A stretch of 64,000 bases of DNA from the NCBI GenBank assembly GCA_951213105.1, contig OX578147.1, positions 124,465,642-124,529,641 on the forward strand, in the 5' to 3' direction. Positions within the stretch are counted from its first letter, which is position 1; every line of letters begins with the position of its first letter. Origin of the DNA: Amaurobius ferox. Taxonomy: Eukaryota; Arthropoda; Arachnida; Araneae; Amaurobiidae. The position numbers and the translations under genes were made by a program. The notes under the pieces were generated by a model. It was given only the letters and a program-made list of their open reading frames with translations, was not told the DNA's origin and did not search any database. Positions 59,001 to 64,000 of the stretch are shown here, piece after piece.

Positions 59001-59742
59001 TTTCATTTCGAATGCTGCCATGAAGTTGTATGAAAAATTAGGTATTGAAAAACATACCACTACTAGCTATCACCCACAATCGGATGGAGTCTGCGAGCGT
59101 TTAAACAGTAAAATAATTAACACACTTAGTCATTTAGTGTCTGAAACACAAGAGGATTGGGATCGACATTTATCTTTTGCCTTGCTGGCCCACCGAACTT
59201 CAATCCATTCCTCGACTGGTGAGTCTCCAGCTAATCTTCTCTATGGTAGAGAATTAATTTTGCCACATCATCTTCTTTTTAATTTAAATGAACAAAATTT
59301 TACCACTGTTAGTGATTATAGTCAGGATTTGGCAATTCGTATGAAAAAATCTTTTGAAATAGTGAAGAAGAACTTACTTAAAGCAGCTAAAACACAAGAG
59401 ACATACAGAAATAAGTCTGCTGTTATAAAAGATATAAAAGTTGGAGATTTAGTATATTTATACATTCCTGTTTTTCCAAGGGGACATTGTAAGAAACTCT
59501 CCAAACTTAATAAAGGTCCTTTTAAAGTTATACAAAAAACATCTAATGTAAACTTTAAAATTCAACATGTAAATGACACACGAAATATTCAGTTGGTGCA
59601 CATTGACAGATTAACAAAAATTCCAGAAAGAGATTCTGTGTTCTTTTCTTGTGCACAATCTGATAATTCAGCAAGTAATACATCTCATGAGAATGATATA
59701 ATTCCAACACAAAGATATAATTTACGACAAAGGAAAAACTAG
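56014..59742 (+). CDS. pol: Pol polyprotein (PR-RT-RH-INT)
   Basis: The frame is open from 56014, in the -1 frame relative to gag and overlapping its end, so pol has no start codon of its own that need be used. Counting residues from 56083: the aspartic protease motif IDSGA has its Asp at 35. Reverse transcriptase has its first Asp at 424 (TLDLTSGF) and YIDD at 486-489. RNase H has its first Asp at 635 (CTDAS). Integrase has an HHCC zinc region from His 840 and catalytic residues Asp 910, Asp 969 and Glu 1005, giving D,D(35)E. A GPF motif lies near 1143, and no chromodomain follows. All catalytic residues are present and no stop or frameshift is seen, so the enzyme set looks functional. Confidence 0.97.
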   Translation, partial: KTEFKLSKGEGSFHSNLPSEALGVLPVVQNSNLISLRNLSLPVISGMINNVDIPILIDSGASINVLFTNVLSHLNIPDSQLTKCNINLKGISSDIIKVSRKLNINLHLNNKIFNVDFYIMDCDSCNYSAILGVKFLKGYKMSIDFSNNVLYNNIVTVPFAIKDESVPFLLSDTTQFFNNYEINRENTLNSEKYRDNLCYALRKYTIPPLSEAFIQVKLKEIVKFNSPTVMIEPLNNSKILVARSVNNVSRSNIYNVKVLNLSTDELHINKHSNLAKIAPITVVSSFSVNNITESSAESGDNFDVWGGNFDLSHLDYNEKRQIESLINDYKHIFANSIPDLKGCDTVFHNINLKDDIPVKQKPYRVPYHVRDELDRQINELLENDIIQESDSPFSAPVLFVKKADGTLRLVTDFRKLNDKTIDDIFPLPNITELIDSLNGAKYFSTLDLTSGFYQMKLHPDDTHKCGFSTPFGHYEWKRVPFGLKNAPSSFQRLMSIVLAKLSPLQISIYIDDIVIASRTFEEHLMKLKVVFDRLAQHKLCLKPSKCNFFKSSINYLGFQVSEGIVQPDPSNLKTVKNFQIPTSKKQIRQFLGLTGFYRKFIENYSLKALPLTNLTKQNIKFSWTPEAENSYQTLKSELLKEPILHLPDFSKPFSVCTDASNFALGAVLCQEGKDGFLHPIAYASKKLKDAEINYSTVEKETLGVVWATSYFKQYLLGKHFTVYCDQASLSNVLKLKDPTSRIARWIMSMTQFNYKIIHKPGRLNLTADYLSRCVNNVNVNTIDLDVDTNLLLRVRNSQNSDPNCIRIGSCLDKNIDPFPKNLMFFLKDDVLYCTNRKPKLKYQRKERIVVPQNLISDILNYCHDSITAGHGGFRRTLRKIQQHFYWPRMYVQILNYVKSCPDCLQKRGFKQKQKAPLQRFPNSTYPMERIAMDCIGPMPLTYSGNKYILVITDYFTRWPEAYAIPNIKSETILNCLENFFSLHGVPKHIITDKGSNFISNAAMKLYEKLGIEKHTTTSYHPQSDGVCERLNSKIINTLSHLVSETQEDWDRHLSFALLAHRTSIHSSTGESPANLLYGRELILPHHLLFNLNEQNFTTVSDYSQDLAIRMKKSFEIVKKNLLKAAKTQETYRNKSAVIKDIKVGDLVYLYIPVFPRGHCKKLSKLNKGPFKVIQKTSNVNFKIQHVNDTRNIQLVHIDRLTKIPERDSVFFSCAQSDNSASNTSHENDIIPTQRYNLRQRKN
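56023..56065 (+). promoter_or_regulatory. -1 ribosomal frameshift signal between gag and pol
   Basis: The heptamer T TTA AAC (56023-56029), in the gag frame, immediately precedes the gag TAA. After a 7-nt spacer, GGGTGAA (56037-56043) can pair with TTCACTC (56051-56057), with one G-U pair and a 7-nt loop. GTAA (56033-56036) and TTAC (56062-56065) could extend the stem. Slippage by -1 here enters the pol frame. Confidence 0.85.
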
Positions 59743-60175
59743 AATGACATTTTTTTTTATTTTATTGTTGCGCAACATAATTTTTTTTAAGTGTATAATT
59801 TTTATATGTGTGTATTTGTTATTGATACATTGCAGAATGCTGCAAACTGGATTTAATTGATGTTGATTTAAGATAAAATTTGTTGCTATTGATATTGCAG
59901 ATTACTGCAGGATTTAGAGAATGATTGAGAAAAGATTAATTTGGATTATATGAATTGATTATATTTATATTGATAGAGATATATAGTTACTTATTTATTG
60001 TTATTGAGAGTGCAGATTTATGCAAATATTTGATTAGGTGGTCCATGACGTAAGTTCTGATCACATATGTTGATATTTTTTGGTATATATTTGTTGTCGT
60101 TAAAAGTATTAGAGTTCTGCAAAGATAAAAGTGGCAGTGTATATTAGATAACTGCAGATGCAGATGATGTTATGT

Positions 60176-60557
60176 TGTTGTTGAGACCCAGACCGTCCGA
60201 CCTACCAGAAAGGTGTAAGGTAACTGTATGGACGGCCGGGAAGTGCCACCCAATTTAGACCGGAACCCAGTGGGGGAGGCATCCACAGGGACCGTACCCT
60301 CCTTCCCCTACCACCAACCTCTCGGAAGGACTTACGGACCCACATGTTTAACGTGATCGTACTCCGCATGAACACGGCGGCATTTGTGGTAGCGTGCAAA
60401 TCTAGCGCGCAAACCACGGGGATACCGCACCCGAGATGGCCAACAGCACGCGGTGTTCCGAGGTGGTCACCCACCAAGTACTATCCGCGCCCGATGCTGC
60501 TTGACTTCGGTGATCTAACGAGAACCGGTGTTTTCAGCACGGTACGGCCGTTGGCCT
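60176..60557 (-). mobile_element. 5S-rRNA-derived SINE inside the Gypsy element
   Basis: On the minus strand the element starts at 60557 with a 5S rRNA-like head (to about 60439) and continues into a body. It ends in a (CAA)n tail at 60176-60186. Target duplications CAGATGATGTTATGT are perfect over 15 bp (60161-60175 and 60558-60572). The body from about 60367 to 60183 is homologous to the body of the tRNA-headed SINE at 8553-8864. This structure fits the SINE3 class, transcribed by RNA polymerase III from the internal 5S promoter. It lies in Gypsy sequence between pol and the 3' LTR, so it inserted after that element. Confidence 0.9.
60439..60555 (-). pseudogene. 5S rRNA-like SINE head
   Basis: The minus strand begins GCCAACGGCCGTACC and includes CCGGTTCTCGTTAGATCACC, AAGCAGCATCGGGCGCGG, TAGTACTTGGTGGGTGACC and GGAACACCGCGTGCTGTTGGC. 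This follows animal 5S rRNA from end to end over 117 nt with scattered changes. The internal control region is well kept. It is a SINE promoter, and no functional rRNA gene is implied. Confidence 0.9.
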
Positions 60558-61161
60558 CAGATGATGTTATGTGTAGTTCTGAATGGACATGAATAGATAC
60601 TTGTGTCTTTGAAATTTTAGTATATTATTGTTACTTATTGATAATAATTGTTATTGTGTCAATTGTCATTTGACACTTCTATTGAAATTTTATTTATTTT
60701 ATACAACTTATGTACATTGTTTTATTTTTTTAGATCACTCTATTTACACATTTTTTTTTTCTCTTTCCAACTGGTATTTATATTTTGTAGTGGAAGTGAG
60801 AGTTGTTTCTCATTGGTTATTCAAGGTACCTTTTCAAAATTCAATGTTTCGATTCTTTGAAAACTATTTGGCTGGTCCAATGTTTTCTTAAAAATTTATT
60901 TTTATTTATAGCTAATGAGAATCAATGTCAAATCCTCTACCTTTACTTTTGTCTACACAAATTTAGTGATCTGATGTACAAAAATTTATTCACTGTTATA
61001 TAATTATTGTTTTAGTTTATAGTTTGTTAACAAATTGCTTATTCCGAAATAGAGGTTGAATTCGGATAAAAATTGTTATACTTAAATTGGTAACTTCTGA
61101 TAGATATTTTATTTTATTATCAAAAATTTTTCATTTTTCAAATGAAAAATTTTTGGGGGAT

Positions 61162-61175
61162 AGGTGGAAGGAATG
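61162..61175 (+). other. Polypurine tract
   Basis: The purine-rich AGGTGGAAGGAATG directly abuts the 3' LTR. It is the expected primer site for plus-strand synthesis. Confidence 0.75.
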
Positions 61176-62667
61176 TGTTGGGTTGCTTTAGTATTTAGGT
61201 AATTTGGAGATTTGAAAATTTACTTTTATTTCTTTTTCCCTGGCTCAATATTCTTAATTTGGTAATATTTAAATAATATTTATTGGCTTTTCATTTATTC
61301 TTTAATTAGAATATTTTTAATCATCTAAATTAATTTTCTTTATAATATTCTTAGTTAAAAATGTTCCATTCCTTAAATTAATATTACTTTTGATTTGTAA
61401 ATTTTAAAAATTATTTATTTATTTGATTCCCCTTAAAATTCCCTTTAATTTGATGTCTCATTTTCCCATTTTGGTTAGAAATTCCGTTTGTTCTACAGTT
61501 TCAAGTTATTTCCATGTCTCACTGCAATTCAAAAATTTCAGTTGCGGCCATTTTCGGAATTTTGTTTCGCGGGCCCTTTACTGCGATTAAGCCGCCACCT
61601 AAGCGTTTTTCGCGCCTCTTTAGAATTCGGGATTTTTTTTAATTGGTTCGCGTTTTTACGGATCGTCTGCTCTCGGAATTATGAGTATTATTTTGGCAAT
61701 TCTAATTTCGGTAAGCGAATTTTAATTGCTGCCGTTTATCTAAACTCGCCCTTTTGCCGCAAGTATAAATACGCGCGTAGAACTTTTCAGTTTGAGTTTT
61801 TTGTTGAAATCCTTCGTTGTGCGTTAGCGCGAGAAGCGCGTTGTTTTTTTTTTCGAATGGAACTTATGTTCCACGCGAGTTTTTTTAATGGAACGTTAAG
61901 TTCCTCGCGTTATTCTTTTTTTTCATTAGTTGTTTTAATTTAAATTATGCATTTTTCAAGCTTTTTCGCGTAATTCGCGACGTAACTCTCCAGAAAAGTG
62001 TATGGTGAAATTCCTTTTGCGAGTTATGTGAATGAAGCGTCTGACGATGACGTCCGAGTTTTGAGAAAATCCTAGCGTTCCAGATGTGGTTGTTAGGCCT
62101 CTGCTGATGTTTTTCAAAAGTGCTGAATCCTTTCCTGACTAAAGTTTGTTGAGATCCTGATCCCAAGAAAACCAGTTTTTTCCAAAATCTGTGCTGCTCC
62201 AATGATTGGAACTTTCCCCCTTGTCTGGCGGCCCATCCGGGTGAATACTGATGTTTTATTTAAACCCTTAATTTCTTTAATTCTGAATATGATTTCTCAA
62301 TATTTTTGAAATGCATTTAACTAAAATTTATTCTGTAAAATTAAAATTCTAAACTTCATTCTGATAGCAAATTTCTAAACCTTCATAATTTTTAAGAGCC
62401 TGGGTTAAATTCTAAAATTCTTTAAATTTAATATTTTGTTAATGATTTTTGATGAAATTTAAATAGATTGTTTTGAGTAAAGTTTTTATGCTAATTCCTT
62501 AATTTTAACTAAGTTGATAAAATTCTAAAATTCTAATGTTAATTCTTTCTGAGTTGCCTGCCTGTGAGCAGTGTTTTTGTATTTGTTAATTTGAAGTACA
62601 ATTTAATAAACTAATTTTCTTAAAACTAAATATTATGTCTTCATTTATCTATCTGTTAAACACAACA
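61176..62667 (+). repeat. 3' LTR
   Basis: The LTR is 1492 bp with the same borders as the 5' LTR. Differences seen are G/T (at 54197 in the 5' copy), A/G (at 54403) and one extra T in the run before CGAATGG. It is followed by the target duplication ATAT. Confidence 0.95.
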
Positions 62668-63061
62668 ATATCACCCAATTTATCGCATGGTATTACATAG
62701 GAAAAGTGATCATGTTTCTCAATAGGAAATATTTTTTTTTTATATGACTTTTTGATAATTTTTTTGAAAAATGTGCAATATCTCGAGAACGGTTCATGAT
62801 AGCGTTCTTAAATTTATGTTAATAGTTTTCTAATGAAACATTACATAAGAAATGTCTATTTGCGTAACTTTATTAGCGGTTTTAATTTTTTGTCGATTTT
62901 TTCAAAATTTCACTCGAAAATTTAGGGGGATTCTGAACATTCGATTACGTTTAAAAACAATAGGCTTCCAGTGTTTACGGATTGTGATTTTTGTACCAAA
63001 TTTCGTTCAAATCGGTCCATTCGTTCGTCAGTTATCGTCTCCACAGACTCACTGACATACC

Positions 63062-63080
63062 CACACACACACACATATGC

Positions 63081-63122
<42 letters not shown>
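63062..63122. repeat. (CA)n microsatellite in a GACTTTCC copy
   Basis: A CA run with one TATG and one GCACACGC interruption lies between ACTCACTGACATACC and AGACATCC, at the same place in the element as the run at 36706-36835. Confidence 0.9.
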
Positions 63123-63127
<5 letters not shown>

Positions 63128-63253
63128 TCCCTTCAACGATGTTTGATTCGTAATCAGGGATGCTTGAAACGTACTTTCCCGTCGAAAACTCGAATTCGAA
63201 TTTTCGACCCCGTCATAATACTTTCCTTATACATTATGTATATAAGGAAAGTA

Positions 63254-64000
63254 AAAATGACAAATAAAAGCAAAAACATAGTTGTTTAAAGTGCATCTTT
63301 TAATAATTTGCATAAATTACTTAAATGTCTGGGAAATGTATGTATTAAAATATATGTGATTTAAATGCATGAAACAACATACCAGTTGGACTTTCTAGCT
63401 ACTTCGGTTCTCAAGTTTTTCCCGAACGAGTACATTCCCATGGCGGGTGAAGGGTAACACTCTATAATTGCAACTATTTGGGCCAACGATATCGATTTTT
63501 CAAAAGTTTTCTTATAAAAATTAAGAGAGAGAGAGAAAAAACTATTTAGAAATAGTTTCTGGTATGAGAAGGTCGAGTGGAGTTACACTCCAGTTAATTT
63601 TTTTCAACAACTAATACGAATGTTAAAGCCTTCAATTTGTTACACTTAGAAAATTACGACTTTGATTTGAAGTTAACAAAATTTCAAAATCAATAGCATG
63701 ATTTCATTTCAGAAAATGTTACGCAAGGGTTTAAAGACAAACATATTCAGGTAAATTCATTTTTAAAATGTGTTACCCAGAGAAAAAGAAAACAGTGTTA
63801 ACAAGTTGCTTGGGAAATTCTCAATGGTAACAATAAATTTGCGAAGGAGACTTCATATGTTGCAAATTACGTATACAAGTCATTTCTGATTGAATTATTA
63901 AGCAATGATTGAACTATTGAGCATTTGATTGAACTATTAAGCATGAGTGTATTTCCTGAAAAGAATTTTAATAAAAATATTGGTTGTTATTGGGCGATTA
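63254..64000. other. Window end: AT-rich sequence with an old repeat
   Basis: At about 63446-63600 there is a copy of the repeat seen at 51541-51685 and 52480-52605 (CAACGATATCGATTTTTCAAAA and GGTATGAGAAGGTCGAG). The remainder is AT-rich and I see no gene. Confidence 0.5.

Larger units (their letters stand above)
59743..61161 (+). other. Gypsy 3' non-coding region
   Basis: AT-rich sequence between pol and the polypurine tract, with no envelope gene. Near 59830-60130 TGCAGA/CTGCA-containing phrases recur loosely (GATTACTGCAG, AGAGTGCAG, AACTGCAGATGCAG). A SINE occupies 60176-60557. The 87-codon frames at 60628-60891 lie in low-complexity sequence and are not supported. Confidence 0.75.
53009..62667 (+). 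mobile_element. Complete young Gypsy/Ty3 LTR retrotransposon
   Basis: The element has two LTRs of 1491 and 1492 bp, a primer site, gag, pol in the -1 frame, a polypurine tract, and the 4-bp target duplication ATAT (53005-53008 and 62668-62671). By eye I found only two substitutions and one homopolymer difference between the LTRs, so the insertion is recent. Pol has the order protease, reverse transcriptase, RNase H, integrase, which defines Ty3/Gypsy (Metaviridae). No envelope frame follows pol. The 3' non-coding region carries a SINE inserted afterwards. Confidence 0.97.
52643..63253 (+). mobile_element. GACTTTCC-family element split by the Gypsy insertion
   Basis: The left part (52643-53008) and right part (62672-63253) make one element of about 950 bp once the LTR retrotransposon is removed. 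The join reads GAATGATATCACCCAATTTA, the same as GAATGATGTCACCC in copies near 20507 and 36310. The palindrome GTCGCCAAGTTGGCGAC is at 52847-52863. The right end is the ACTTTCCTTATAC...TATAAGGAAAGT hairpin. Confidence 0.85.

Noticed and set aside
60439..60555. Functional 5S rRNA gene
   Set aside because: It is continuous with a SINE body, has a (CAA)n tail and target duplications, and lacks a terminator T-run at the 3' end of the 5S part.
60628..60891. Possible envelope-like hydrophobic frame after pol
   Set aside because: It has only 87 codons in low-complexity T-rich sequence, with no signal peptide plus fusion or transmembrane arrangement. An overlapping frame is equally open.

Overview
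The window is AT-rich, intron- and transposon-dominated arthropod DNA. The Tc1-type transposases, Jockey-like LINE ends and repeat style look spider-like (orb-weaver type), but that assignment rests on general familiarity and not on a marker gene. The only clear host gene is on the minus strand: two consecutive exons of discs large (dlg1), at 47282-47488 and 43949-44120. Together they encode most of the second PDZ domain and the start of the linker that follows. No other host exon could be recognised, so most of the window is probably dlg1 intron or intergenic sequence.

Layout. Block A (851-6834), a single-copy segment X (6835-14983) and block B (14984-20480) are followed by second copies A' (20899-26488) and B' (26489-32067), a tandem duplication of about 20 kb whose second copy lacks X. 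The blocks hold short tandem arrays, a dead Tc1 transposon (one copy per block B), a Tc1 relic and members of a roughly 0.9-kb terminal-repeat element (here the GACTTTCC family). Segment X holds a tRNA-headed SINE inserted next to a LINE 3' end, and a decayed pogo-like transposase. A 4.2-kb insertion of unknown class (32068-36285, target duplication AATGG) splits one GACTTTCC copy and carries a Jockey-like reverse transcriptase fragment. From 36286 to 43900 come more GACTTTCC copies, 48-bp and 46-bp arrays and inverted repeats. The dlg1 exons follow, separated by an intron holding a dead Tc1 element. A 12-unit, 260-bp satellite with G-runs begins about 110 bp upstream of the PDZ exon.

From 53009 to 62667 lies a complete, very young Gypsy/Ty3 LTR retrotransposon. 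It has near-identical 1.49-kb LTRs, the target duplication ATAT, a primer site matching tRNA-His, an intact gag, and an intact pol in the -1 frame behind a TTTAAAC slippery site. It sits inside a GACTTTCC copy, and a 5S-rRNA-derived SINE sits inside it.

The most striking observation is that the first ~75 residues of its Gag resemble the N-terminal appended domain of eukaryotic cytosolic asparaginyl-tRNA synthetase. This suggests a retrotransposon that captured a host tRNA-synthetase accessory domain. A second notable system is a pair of SINEs, one with a tRNA head and one with a 5S head, that share the same ~185-bp 3' domain.
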